Source: Planctomycetota bacterium (GTDB taxonomy: Bacteria; Planctomycetota; UBA1135; UBA2386). Taken from it: 44,341 nt of DNA. A program made the translations under genes and the position numbers. Each line of letters starts with the position of its first letter. The first letter of the stretch is position 1. Location of the stretch: assembly GCA_027621295.1 (NCBI GenBank), contig JAQCBR010000021.1:1-44341 (forward strand). Reading direction: 5' to 3'. This document shows positions 32,944 through 39,862 of this stretch, in pieces. Below the pieces are notes generated by a model, which had not been told where the DNA came from, searched no databases, and worked only from the letters and a program-made list of their open reading frames with translations.

Positions 32944-32967
32944 CTTGAGACGAACTCAAGTCTTTTT
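32944..32967. repeat. inverted repeat followed by a T-run in AT-rich intergenic DNA
   Basis: CTTGAG-ACGAA-CTCAAG (32944-32960) followed by TCTTTTT. On the plus strand it looks like a weak intrinsic terminator. On the minus strand it lies 60 bases before the small secreted protein gene and would act in its leader or as an operator. The surrounding gap 32885-33252 has lower GC than the rest of the window. It also contains a minus-strand TTGTCA/TATGGA promoter-like pair near 33074-33100 (15-base spacing) but no gene I can support. Confidence 0.5.
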
Positions 32968-33252
32968 CGGACAACATGTTCGGTCGATCGACATGCAATC
33001 TCGCTGGACCGTTCGTCGATGTGCGCAGGGGCGTTCTGCACGTTCCGCCAAGCCGTGTCAGGCATCTTTTCCATACGCAGAAATGATGATTGACAAGACC
33101 CTTCCCACCGGACTCTCGGCGAAGCCGCACGCCGAGGGCGATGCCCGCTGAACGGCTGCCGAAGGACGCGGAACGAGCAGGTCTCGGCGCTGGGAACCTG
33201 CTGGAAGCCGCGCTCTCCCGGCGGACGCTCCAGGAGCACACCGCAAATGCAA

Positions 33253-33282
33253 ACACCTCCGACCGCGCGCGATCGAAGGTGT
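33253..33282 (-). terminator. intrinsic terminator of the tRNA gene
   Basis: Ten-base-pair stem on the minus strand: ACACCTTCGA (33282-33273) pairs with TCGGAGGTGT (33262-33253), one T-G wobble, ten-base loop. It is followed by TTGCATTTGCGG and starts 28 bases past the tRNA 3' end. This is the most convincing terminator in the window. Confidence 0.6.
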
Positions 33283-33309
33283 TGGGGCACGACCCCTCGG
33301 GCCGTGGAG

Positions 33310-33383
33310 TAGCGGGAGCCGGACTTGAACCGGCGACCTATGCCTTATGAAGACACCGCTCTAACCGACTGAGCTATCCCGCC
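33310..33383 (-). tRNA. tRNA with anticodon CAT, probably elongator tRNA-Met
   Basis: 74 bases, CCA not encoded. Acceptor GGCGGGA pairs with TCCCGCT, the first pair being G-T. D arm GCTCAGTCGGTTAGAGC. Anticodon arm GTGTC-TTCATAA-GGCAT gives anticodon CAT. T arm GCCGGTTCAAGTCCGGC. Initiator tRNA is excluded because the anticodon stem lacks the three G-C pairs and the first pair is not a mismatch. The alternative is tRNA-Ile with a lysidine-modified CAT anticodon, which sequence alone cannot exclude. Confidence 0.93.
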
Positions 33384-33436
33384 GTGGGGGCGAGGATGGA
33401 AGCAGAAAGCCCAGGGATAGGCAAGAGGCAAGCGCG

Positions 33437-33470
33437 CCCGGGCTGTGACCGAATCAGCTCACAGCCTGGG
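33437..33470. repeat. 12-base inverted repeat between tRNA and amidohydrolase genes
   Basis: CCCGGGCTGTGA (33437-33448) and TCACAGCCTGGG (33459-33470) pair over 12 positions with one G-T wobble; the inner eight are perfect. The spacer is ten bases. It lies upstream of both the tRNA and the amidohydrolase gene, so a terminator role makes little sense. An operator or a small structured RNA is more likely. Confidence 0.7.
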
Positions 33471-33534
33471 GTCGTTGGCTCGGCAGCCTCTCCACGGCTG
33501 CGGGAGAGGGCGGGAGGTTGGGCTTGCACCCCGC

Positions 33535-33540
33535 TACACT
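33535..33540 (+). promoter_or_regulatory. -10 element TACACT (leaderless type)
   Basis: CCGCTACACT ends seven bases before the ATG at 33548, and there is no Shine-Dalgarno sequence. It supports this start over the in-frame start 30 bases upstream, which would lie ahead of the transcript. Confidence 0.55.
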
Positions 33541-33547
33541 CGTCCCG

Positions 33548-34837
33548 ATGGGAATTCCGACCCGGGCGTCCAGCGGTTTTCCCGCGGCCCTGACCCTCTC
33601 GGCGGCCCTGGTCGCAGCCCTGCTGACCCCACGCGCGGAGGCCCAGCGCCCGACGCCGCTCCGCTCGGCGAACGGCCCTTGGCTCCTCCGCGCTGCGAAG
33701 GTTCTGCCCGTCGATGCGCCGCCGATCGAGAACGGTGAGGTGCTGGTCGTCGACGGGAAGATCGTCGGCGTCGGCCGCGATCTCAGCGTCCCTCCCGGAA
33801 CCGAGGTCATCGACGGCGGCGAGGGCTTCCTCGTGCCGGGGATCGTCGAGCTCCACTGCCACGTCGGCGTTTCGGGGGGCGACATCAACGACACCGTCCT
33901 CCCCCACAACATGGAGCTGCGGACGCTCGACCTGGTGCTCGCCGACAGCCCGGAGCTGCAGCGAGCGGTCGAAGCGGGCGTGACGACCGCGCTGATCATC
34001 CCCGGCTCGGGCTCGACGATCGGCGGACTGGGCACGCTGGTGAAGACCGCGGGTCCGTCGTTCGACGAGCGGCTGATCCGGTTCCCGGGCGCGCTGAAGA
34101 TCGCGCTCCACGCGCGGGGCGGCAACCCGGCGCGGCGCGCCGGCGACCTCGGCTCCACGCGACTCGGCCTGCACCACATGCTCAAGGAGGTGCTCGCCCA
34201 GGCGAAGGCTTACCACGAAGCGCTCGCACGCTTCGAGAGCGGCGAGACGTCCGAACGGCCGGGGCCCTCCCCCCGCCTCGACTCGCTGCGCGGCCTGTGG
34301 CGCGGCGACTTCCCGGTGATCTTCCACGCCTACGGCGTCAACGACACGATGACCGCGATCCGGATCGTGAAGTGGGGTCTGGGCGCGGACATGGTGATCT
34401 CGCACGGCGTCTACGACTCGTTCAAGATCGCCGACGTGCTCGCGGCATCGGGCGTGCCGATGAACATCGGACCGCGCCAGTTCGAGTTCTACGAGTCGAC
34501 CTTCGTCGGCAACGCTGCGGCGCTGGCGGCGGCAGGCGTTCCGACGTCGATCTGCACCGACGCACCCGTCGTGCCGCAGGAGGACCTGCAGGTCCAGGCG
34601 GCGATGGCCGTGCGCCTCGGACTGCCGGCGGCCGCGGCGCTCCGAGGACTGACCCTCGAGCCCGCGCGGGCGATCGGCATCGCGGACCGCGTCGGATCAC
34701 TGACGGTCGGCAAGGACGCGGACCTCTGCCTGTTCCCGGGCGATCCGATCGACCCGCGACACGCACCCGGGCTCGTGATGGTGGACGGCCGGATCGTCAT
34801 CGACCGCCGCGCGGTCGACGCCGACGCAGGTCGATGA
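33548..34837 (+). CDS. secreted amidohydrolase-superfamily protein
   Basis: 429 residues. The signal peptide (PAALTLSAALVAALLTPRAEA) puts it outside the cytoplasm. The amidohydrolase fold starts with the beta-sandwich half (LLRAAKVLPVDAPPIENGEVLVVDGKIVGVG), then VPGIVELHCHVG with metal ligands His103 and His105. Other metal-site segments are VIFHAYGVND, VISHGVYDSFKI and SICTDAPVVPQ (catalytic Asp). The end LTLEPARAIGIADRVGSLTVGKDADLCLFPGDPI closes the sandwich. It resembles imidazolonepropionase-like or dipeptidase-like exported hydrolases; the substrate is unknown. The TACACT box ending seven bases before ATG 33548 fixes the start. The 3' end overlaps the convergent permease gene by 41 bases. 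Confidence 0.88.
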   Translation: MGIPTRASSGFPAALTLSAALVAALLTPRAEAQRPTPLRSANGPWLLRAAKVLPVDAPPIENGEVLVVDGKIVGVGRDLSVPPGTEVIDGGEGFLVPGIVELHCHVGVSGGDINDTVLPHNMELRTLDLVLADSPELQRAVEAGVTTALIIPGSGSTIGGLGTLVKTAGPSFDERLIRFPGALKIALHARGGNPARRAGDLGSTRLGLHHMLKEVLAQAKAYHEALARFESGETSERPGPSPRLDSLRGLWRGDFPVIFHAYGVNDTMTAIRIVKWGLGADMVISHGVYDSFKIADVLAASGVPMNIGPRQFEFYESTFVGNAAALAAAGVPTSICTDAPVVPQEDLQVQAAMAVRLGLPAAAALRGLTLEPARAIGIADRVGSLTVGKDADLCLFPGDPIDPRHAPGLVMVDGRIVIDRRAVDADAGR

Positions 34838-36194
34838 GGCCTCCGACCGCGCAGACCGCGAGGCCCGCGACCGACGCGCGTGGGTTGGTCGCGACGGCCC
34901 CCGTCGTCACCGCGAGCGCGAACAGCGTGAACGCCCCGGCGACGACGCGCGGATACCGCACCCGGTAACCGCCGCCAGCGTCACCGTGTCCCGCGCGCCG
35001 CAGGCGGAACATCGCGAGCCCGCAGAGCCCGAAGAACAGCCAGTCGACGAAGACCACGCCGTCGAGGAGGAAGCCGAGCACGTCGCCAGCCCCGGCATCG
35101 CCCTGCGCGAGCGCCCACGCATGGGTCGCAGCGAGCAGGGCGACCGCCCAGAGCCCCTGGACGAGGACCGCGACGACGGGGACGTGCCGCGTCGGGTGGA
35201 GCCGGCCGACGGCCTCGGGGAAGAGCCCCTCCTTCGACATCGCGTGGAGCACGAACGGCGGCGCCAGACAGATCGTGTTCAGGATGCCCAGCGACGACAC
35301 GACGACGAGCGCGGCGAGCCAGCGCGCACCGGCGTCGCCGAGCCCGAACGGAGTCAGCGCCACGCGGACCGCATCTGCACCGATCGCCTCGGAGGCTCGC
35401 GCACCTTCGAAGCCCAGGAGCGCGAGGAACGTCAGATTGACACCCAGGTAGGCGACCACGACGACCGCGACGCCCCCCATCACGCCGATCGCCACGTCGC
35501 GCGGGCGACGCGCGGCGCCCGCGACGAAGCTGCCCTGCTGCCACCCGCCGAAGCTGAACAGCACCGGGAGCATCGCGGCGGCAAGACGCGTGACGAGACC
35601 GTCCTGCCCCGCCGCGGAACCCGATGGAATGGCTATCGGCGGCTGCTCGTCGACCTGGAACGCGAAACAGCCGAGCAGGACGAGCCCGAACACGGCGACC
35701 ACCTTGACGACGGTCAGCCCGTTCTGGACGCCGCGGCCGACCCTGAGTCCGAACGCGTTCAGCGCGGTGAACGTGAGGATCGCCGCTGCCGCGATGCCAA
35801 CCCGCACGCCGTCGGACGGGGGCGCAGCGGCTCCGACGACCTGCGCGGCGTAGTCGACGAGGACCAGAGCGATCACCGCCATCGCGCCCGCTTGGATCAC
35901 GAGCCAGTTCGCCCACCCGTAGAGGAACGACGGCCGCGCCCCGAACGCGCGATGGATGTAGACGAACATCCCGCCATGACCGGGCACGCGCGCGGACAGC
36001 TCGGCGAAGACCATCGCGCCGAGCGCCGCGATGAGTCCGCCGATCGCCCAGGCTGCGACGACCTCGCCGGGTCCGGCCACAGCGAGCGCCACCACGCGCG
36101 GGGTGAAGAAGATCCCCACGCCGAGGATCCCGCCGATGACGACGCACCCGACGTCGAACGCGCTCAGGGTCGGAGGTTCGCCGGGTCGCTGCAC
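34797..36194 (-). CDS. APC-superfamily amino acid permease
   Basis: 465 residues from the GTG at 36194, with about twelve membrane helices. The N-terminal FDVGCVVIGGILGVGIFFTPRVVA contains the GxGIF substrate-binding motif of APC transporters. FAELSARVPGHGGMFVYIHRAFG is the family's second signature. It imports or exchanges an amino acid or related compound across the inner membrane; specificity cannot be read. GATAAT on the minus strand ends six bases before the GTG, indicating a leaderless transcript. It converges with the amidohydrolase gene with a 41-base overlap of coding ends. Whether the two cooperate (extracellular hydrolysis, then uptake) is only a possibility. Confidence 0.9.
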   Translation of the reverse strand: MQRPGEPPTLSAFDVGCVVIGGILGVGIFFTPRVVALAVAGPGEVVAAWAIGGLIAALGAMVFAELSARVPGHGGMFVYIHRAFGARPSFLYGWANWLVIQAGAMAVIALVLVDYAAQVVGAAAPPSDGVRVGIAAAAILTFTALNAFGLRVGRGVQNGLTVVKVVAVFGLVLLGCFAFQVDEQPPIAIPSGSAAGQDGLVTRLAAAMLPVLFSFGGWQQGSFVAGAARRPRDVAIGVMGGVAVVVVAYLGVNLTFLALLGFEGARASEAIGADAVRVALTPFGLGDAGARWLAALVVVSSLGILNTICLAPPFVLHAMSKEGLFPEAVGRLHPTRHVPVVAVLVQGLWAVALLAATHAWALAQGDAGAGDVLGFLLDGVVFVDWLFFGLCGLAMFRLRRAGHGDAGGGYRVRYPRVVAGAFTLFALAVTTGAVATNPRASVAGLAVCAVGGLIDLRRRRPRGGR

Positions 36195-36200
36195 GCCGGG

Positions 36201-36206
36201 ATTATC
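36201..36206 (-). promoter_or_regulatory. -10 element GATAAT for the APC permease
   Basis: The minus strand reads GCGGATAATCCCGGC then GTG. The hexamer matches TATAAT at five of six positions and ends six bases before the start codon, the same spacing as the GCTANNNT sites. Confidence 0.5.
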
Positions 36207-36315
36207 CGCGTTCTAGAGGCCTCGATGCTGTGACTTTGTCGCGGCTCGGCCTCGGACGCGGAGCGGTCGCCGAACGAGCAGCTTTCGGGCCGCACGCCGA
36301 ACTGGCCGCGGCATG

Positions 36316-37185
36316 TCAGTCCGGAGGACCGAGACCGAACTCGTCCAGACGCAGCACCTCGTGCTCGACGCGCAGGTCGTCGTCGAGCCGCACGACCCGC
36401 TCGCCGTCGTGGTCGAGGACATGGACGCGCCCCTTTCCGTCCCGGGTCATCGCCAGCGGACGCTCGATGCCCTGGCTCCCGCTCGGCGGTTCGACGTGTC
36501 GGCCGTCGAGCGACACGCGATGCAGGCCGGGTGCGTCACCGTCGTCGAGGACGAGCACGTCGTCGGCCGGCCCGGGCAGGACCGCGACGGGGCGAGACAC
36601 CTCGTCGGGCCCGCAGGCGGTCGTGATCCTCGCGAGATATGTCCCGTCGAGCCGGAAACGCTGCACGACGCCGTGCAGCGTGTCGGCGACGAACACACCT
36701 TCCGGCCCCGCATAGACGCCGCGGGGCGCACCGAACCGCTCCTCGGCGAGACCGAACGACTCGAGCGGCGTCAGCACGGCACTGTTCCGGCGGAACCGCT
36801 GCACGCCGCGCACCAGCCAGCGGTCCCCGCAGGCGACGTAGACCGTGTCACCCTGGACGGCCACCGCGTAGGGACGATCGAGACGGCCGCGCCGGTCGCG
36901 GGCCACCGCCCCGGGAGCACGGTCGTGTGGCTTGCCGAACGTCCTGACCGGCTGGCCGAACGCCGTGAAGCATCGGACCACGTCGTTCCGGGTGTCGGCG
37001 ACGTAGATGTTGTAGTCTCGATCGAAGGCGACGCCGCCCGCGTCGCTCGGACCTCCATCCTCACCCGACCAGCCGAAACGCGCGGCCAGCCGGCCCTCAC
37101 CCAGGTCGAACAGATGGAGACTTCCCCGCGCGTCGGTCGACGCGATGCAGAGCAGGTTTCCGGCGATGGCGATGCCCCCGAACAC
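36316..37185 (-). CDS. NHL-repeat-like beta-propeller protein
   Basis: 289 residues from the GTG at 37185. About six blades are visible, for example GGVAFDRDYNIYVADTRNDVVRCF, RPYAVAVQGDTVYVACG, APRGVYAGPEGVFVADTLHGVVQRF and LDGTYLARI, with the typical Gly...Val-Ala-Asp pattern of NHL repeats. No signal peptide is evident with this start. NHL propellers usually bind protein, RNA or carbohydrate ligands and sometimes have lyase activity; function here is unknown. The start is chosen because TACGCT ends seven bases before it. The open frame extends 28 codons further up without NHL character and would overlap the divergent gene more deeply. Confidence 0.75.
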   Translation of the reverse strand: MFGGIAIAGNLLCIASTDARGSLHLFDLGEGRLAARFGWSGEDGGPSDAGGVAFDRDYNIYVADTRNDVVRCFTAFGQPVRTFGKPHDRAPGAVARDRRGRLDRPYAVAVQGDTVYVACGDRWLVRGVQRFRRNSAVLTPLESFGLAEERFGAPRGVYAGPEGVFVADTLHGVVQRFRLDGTYLARITTACGPDEVSRPVAVLPGPADDVLVLDDGDAPGLHRVSLDGRHVEPPSGSQGIERPLAMTRDGKGRVHVLDHDGERVVRLDDDLRVEHEVLRLDEFGLGPPD

Positions 37186-37546
37186 GCGCGTGAGCGTAGC
37201 GCTGATGGCGCTGGTCGCGCTGCCCGCGAGTTGCTCGACGCTCCCCGATGCACGGTGGCCTGTGGCCATCGAAGGTGAGGTCGAGGTGCTGTACCGATTC
37301 GGCGGCGCTGCGCCTCGGCTGTTCCGGGTGCCGTCATCCGACGAGACGCTGACCGTGCTGTGGCTCGAGGCCGCGCCCGTCGGTGCGGTCCAGGAACGCT
37401 TCGTGCGCGGGGAGCGGATCTGGATCGCTGCGGAGGGCCAGGACGAGCTGCGCGTCCGCTGCGGCTATCGCTGGACGGGAGCCGATCGACCGACCTGGGA
37501 GCAGCAGTTCCCGGGAGGCACGGTGATCGCCGATCACGATCGCTGA
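37172..37546 (+). CDS. small exported protein or lipoprotein, unknown function
   Basis: 124 residues if started at ATG 37172. The N-terminus has a hydrophobic stretch (VSVALMALVALPASC), giving either a signal peptide or a poor lipobox (PASC). The mature part is beta-rich (IEGEVEVLYRFGGAAPRLFRV, ERIWIAAEGQDELRVRCGYRW). No recognised domain. Possible starts are ATG 37145, 37166 and 37172 and GTG 37190. The first three overlap the divergent NHL gene, whose start is at 37185. No Shine-Dalgarno sequence or -10 box is obvious, so the start is uncertain. I keep it because the signal-like N-terminus and codon pattern look real. Confidence 0.5.
   Translation: MPPNTRVSVALMALVALPASCSTLPDARWPVAIEGEVEVLYRFGGAAPRLFRVPSSDETLTVLWLEAAPVGAVQERFVRGERIWIAAEGQDELRVRCGYRWTGADRPTWEQQFPGGTVIADHDR
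37193..37198 (-). promoter_or_regulatory. -10 element TACGCT (leaderless type) for the NHL gene
   Basis: The minus strand reads AGCGCTACGCT followed by seven bases and GTG 37185. The site lies inside the 5' part of the divergent plus-strand gene. Confidence 0.45.
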
Positions 37547-37662
37547 CCGGGGGCTGTCGGGGAGCTCTCCCGGTCCGGGTCCTGGAAACGGCTGCACTCT
37601 CCGCACCCGGCGCACGACCACGGGCTCCGACGGCTGCGATGGCCGAAGCGCCCCCGTCCCGC

Positions 37663-37668
37663 TACCCT
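37663..37668 (+). promoter_or_regulatory. -10 element TACCCT (leaderless type)
   Basis: CCCGCTACCCT ends seven bases before the ATG at 37676, with no Shine-Dalgarno sequence. It probably drives the four-gene run to 40740. Confidence 0.5.
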
Positions 37669-37675
37669 GGCCGCG

Positions 37676-38095
37676 ATGCTGTCCCGCGCTACCCTGTCCG
37701 CCGCCTTGGCCGCCTGCCTCGTCGTCCTCGGCGGCTCCTGCGGCACGGGACCGGGGGTCGGGAACGCCCGAGCGGAGTGGGAAGACCTGATGGAGGACGT
37801 CATCGGGCCGGTCTACGACGATGTGCTCGTCCCGGAGGCAGAGAGTGACCGAGCACCGATGCAGTTCGACCGGATCGCCGCGGAGGCGACGCGGGCCGCC
37901 GATGCGATGGCGCTCGGCCACGGCCGGTTGGATTGGCCCGAGGTCCCGAGGTTCGCGGCACTCGCCGGGGAGTCCGAGGCGTGGCTCCGGGACATCGCGC
38001 GGGTCGCGCGGGCCCAGGATGCGGCGGCGACTCGCCGCACGATCCTCGACGGCGAGCTGGACCACTGCGATCGCTGCCACGCGGCCTGCCGATGA
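37676..38095 (+). CDS. small c-type cytochrome, cytochrome c'-like
   Basis: 139 residues. The N-terminus (ATLSAALAACLVVLGGSC) is a signal sequence ending in LGGSC, a possible lipobox. The mature part is helical: RAEWEDLMEDVIGPVYDD, APMQFDRIAAEATRAADAMA, TRRTILDGELDHCDRCHAACR. The haem-binding motif CDRCH lies seven residues from the C-terminus, the place it takes in class II (cytochrome c') four-helix bundles. It would carry one covalently attached haem outside the cytoplasm, for electron transfer or ligand binding. The ATG of the GalT-like gene overlaps its stop (ATGA). The family call is inferred from helix content and motif position. Confidence 0.75.
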   Translation: MLSRATLSAALAACLVVLGGSCGTGPGVGNARAEWEDLMEDVIGPVYDDVLVPEAESDRAPMQFDRIAAEATRAADAMALGHGRLDWPEVPRFAALAGESEAWLRDIARVARAQDAAATRRTILDGELDHCDRCHAACR

Positions 38096-39012
38096 CCGAC
38101 GACCCGCGCCAGGGTGCGTTCCGCCTCGCGCACGACCCGAGCACCGACCGGCCGATCCTCGTCGCGCCGAGCCGGCGCGCGCGCCCGCTGCTGACGGTGG
38201 CCGGCCGCGACGGAGCGGACGCGTGCCCGTTCTGCGCGGGCTCCGAGGCTTCGACTCCGGCCGAGGTCGATGCGATCCGTGACGCGGGCACCGCGCCGAA
38301 CGCGCCCGGGTGGCGGGTCAGGGCATTCCCCAACCTCTACCCGGCGTGTCACTGGCACGAGGTCGTCGCCGAGGGAGCCGAGCACCGGACGCAGCCAGGC
38401 GCGCTGGAGCCTGGACTGTGGCGCGACGCGCTCGCGATCTATCGCCGACGGATGCTGCACCTCGAGGCCCAGCCGGACGTCCGCTGCTCGTTCTGGTTCA
38501 AGAACGTCGGCAGGTCCGCGGGCGCTTCGATCGCGCACTCGCACAGCCAGATCCTCGGGCTGCCGATGCTCCCCCCCCGCCTCGTCGAAGAACTCACGCG
38601 GTTCCGGCACCACGGATCGGGCGTGACGGCCGAGCTCGATCGTGCGGCACGCGACGGGCGGATGATCCACGCCAGCGACCGCTTCGCCCTGTTCTCGCCG
38701 CGCGACCCGCGGCTGCCGTTCGAGACCTGGCTGGCGCCGCTCGACCCGGACGACGACTTCGACGCGGGGACGCACGACGCCGAGCTGGGCGACATGCTCG
38801 CACGCCTGTTCCGAGCGTTCGACCGCGCGTTCGACGGACCGGCGTTCAACGCGTGGCTGCATCGCGTGCCCGGGGAGCGGTTCCACTGGCACTTCGAGGC
38901 GCAGCCGCGCACCGGCCAGCTCGCCGGCCTGGAGCTCGGCGCGGACATGTACATCAACTCGATGCCAGCCGACGAGGCCGCGGGCCGACTCCGTGCGGCG
39001 CTCGCCGACTGA
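38092..39012 (+). CDS. GalT-like nucleotidyltransferase (HIT superfamily)
   Basis: 306 residues. The N-terminal half contains the zinc-ligand pair CPFC in DACPFCAGSE and a second histidine cluster (ACHWHEVV). The catalytic motif is ASIAHSHSQILGLP, corresponding to the HPHxQ site of galactose-1-phosphate uridylyltransferase, whose first-shell histidine is uridylylated. The C-terminal half repeats the fold with RVPGERFHWHFEAQPR and GADMYINSMPADEAA. Classical GalT exchanges UMP between UDP-glucose and galactose-1-phosphate; relatives act on other hexose phosphates or as phosphorylases, so the substrate is open. The start overlaps the cytochrome stop by four bases. No other galactose gene is in the window. 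Confidence 0.85.
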   Translation: MTDDPRQGAFRLAHDPSTDRPILVAPSRRARPLLTVAGRDGADACPFCAGSEASTPAEVDAIRDAGTAPNAPGWRVRAFPNLYPACHWHEVVAEGAEHRTQPGALEPGLWRDALAIYRRRMLHLEAQPDVRCSFWFKNVGRSAGASIAHSHSQILGLPMLPPRLVEELTRFRHHGSGVTAELDRAARDGRMIHASDRFALFSPRDPRLPFETWLAPLDPDDDFDAGTHDAELGDMLARLFRAFDRAFDGPAFNAWLHRVPGERFHWHFEAQPRTGQLAGLELGADMYINSMPADEAAGRLRAALAD

Positions 39013-39022
39013 ACCGAGGACC

Positions 39023-39862
39023 ATGGATCTGGCCAAGCAAGGCAACTCCTCGCCGCCCGTCGGCGGTGCCGGACTCGGCACCCGCGGCGTCGCGGCGCTC
39101 GCCCTGTCCGGGGTCTCCTGCGCCGCGCTCGTGGTCGCGATCCTCGCGCACACGGCGCCGGCCGCGGCGCTCGCCGTCGTCGATCCGCTCGGTGGACTCC
39201 TCGGCCGTCTCGTCTCGGTGGCTGTGCCCCTGGTCGCGGTCGCGCTGATCGCCTGGCCGCCGTTCCTGCCGGGCATCCGCCTCTGGATCGCGCGCATGCG
39301 GGACAGGATGTCGGTCGACCAGGGCCCGATGCTCACTGCACAGGACCGCCTCCGTCACCTCGAGACCGCGCCGGACCACGTGACGGTCGGCCTCGCCCAG
39401 CTCAGGCTCGGACAGACTGCCCGCGCGATCCCCCACTTCGGACGGGCGTTGGCCCTGGACCCCTCGCACGTCGCCGCGCGCTTCCACCTCGGACGTGCGC
39501 TGCTCCAGGTCGGCGCCGTGGACGAAGCGAGGCTGGCGCTCGCGGACGTGGTCCGCATGGACCCGGCCCACGCCTTCGGGCGCGCGCGCCTGGAGTTCGC
39601 CGAAGCGTGTGAGCGCACCGGGGACGACGTCGCGGCGGACCAGGCGCTCGCCGACCACGAGCGGGAATACGGGCCGCAGCGCCGCTCCGACCTTGCCCGC
39701 GGCCGGATCGCACTCCGCCGGGGCGATCGGGACACGGCGCGCGCATTCCTCGAGCGGGCGATCGCCTCACCCCAGCCCGGCACCAGGCGCCTGACTCCCG
39801 ACGAAGCGTTCGATCGGGCCCGCGCGCGCGTGCTCCGCTGGAGATGTGGAGGGAAGGCCTGA
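39023..39862 (+). CDS. membrane-anchored TPR-repeat protein
   Basis: 279 residues from the ATG at 39023, with GAGGA just upstream. Two hydrophobic segments (about 24-46 and 55-80) precede a soluble helical region. Tetratricopeptide repeats are visible in VTVGLAQLRLGQTARAIPHF, VAARFHLGRALLQVGAVDEA, then FGRARLEFAEACERTGDDVA and SDLARGRIALRRGDRDTARA: about four units, residues 110-255. TPR domains scaffold protein complexes; the partner is unknown. The stop overlaps the rhomboid start by one base (TGATG), and a coupled function with the protease, such as presenting substrates, is possible. Confidence 0.85.
   Translation: MDLAKQGNSSPPVGGAGLGTRGVAALALSGVSCAALVVAILAHTAPAAALAVVDPLGGLLGRLVSVAVPLVAVALIAWPPFLPGIRLWIARMRDRMSVDQGPMLTAQDRLRHLETAPDHVTVGLAQLRLGQTARAIPHFGRALALDPSHVAARFHLGRALLQVGAVDEARLALADVVRMDPAHAFGRARLEFAEACERTGDDVAADQALADHEREYGPQRRSDLARGRIALRRGDRDTARAFLERAIASPQPGTRRLTPDEAFDRARARVLRWRCGGKA

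Noticed and set aside
33310..33383. Initiator tRNA-fMet
   Set aside because: The anticodon stem lacks the three G-C pairs and the acceptor has no first-pair mismatch.
33441..33466. CRP-type binding site (TGTGA/TCACA)
   Set aside because: The spacer is ten bases instead of six and the arms extend well beyond the CRP core; kept only as an inverted repeat.
34986..36233. 415-codon open frame on the plus strand
   Set aside because: Antisense to the APC permease; highly charged and with no recognisable domain.
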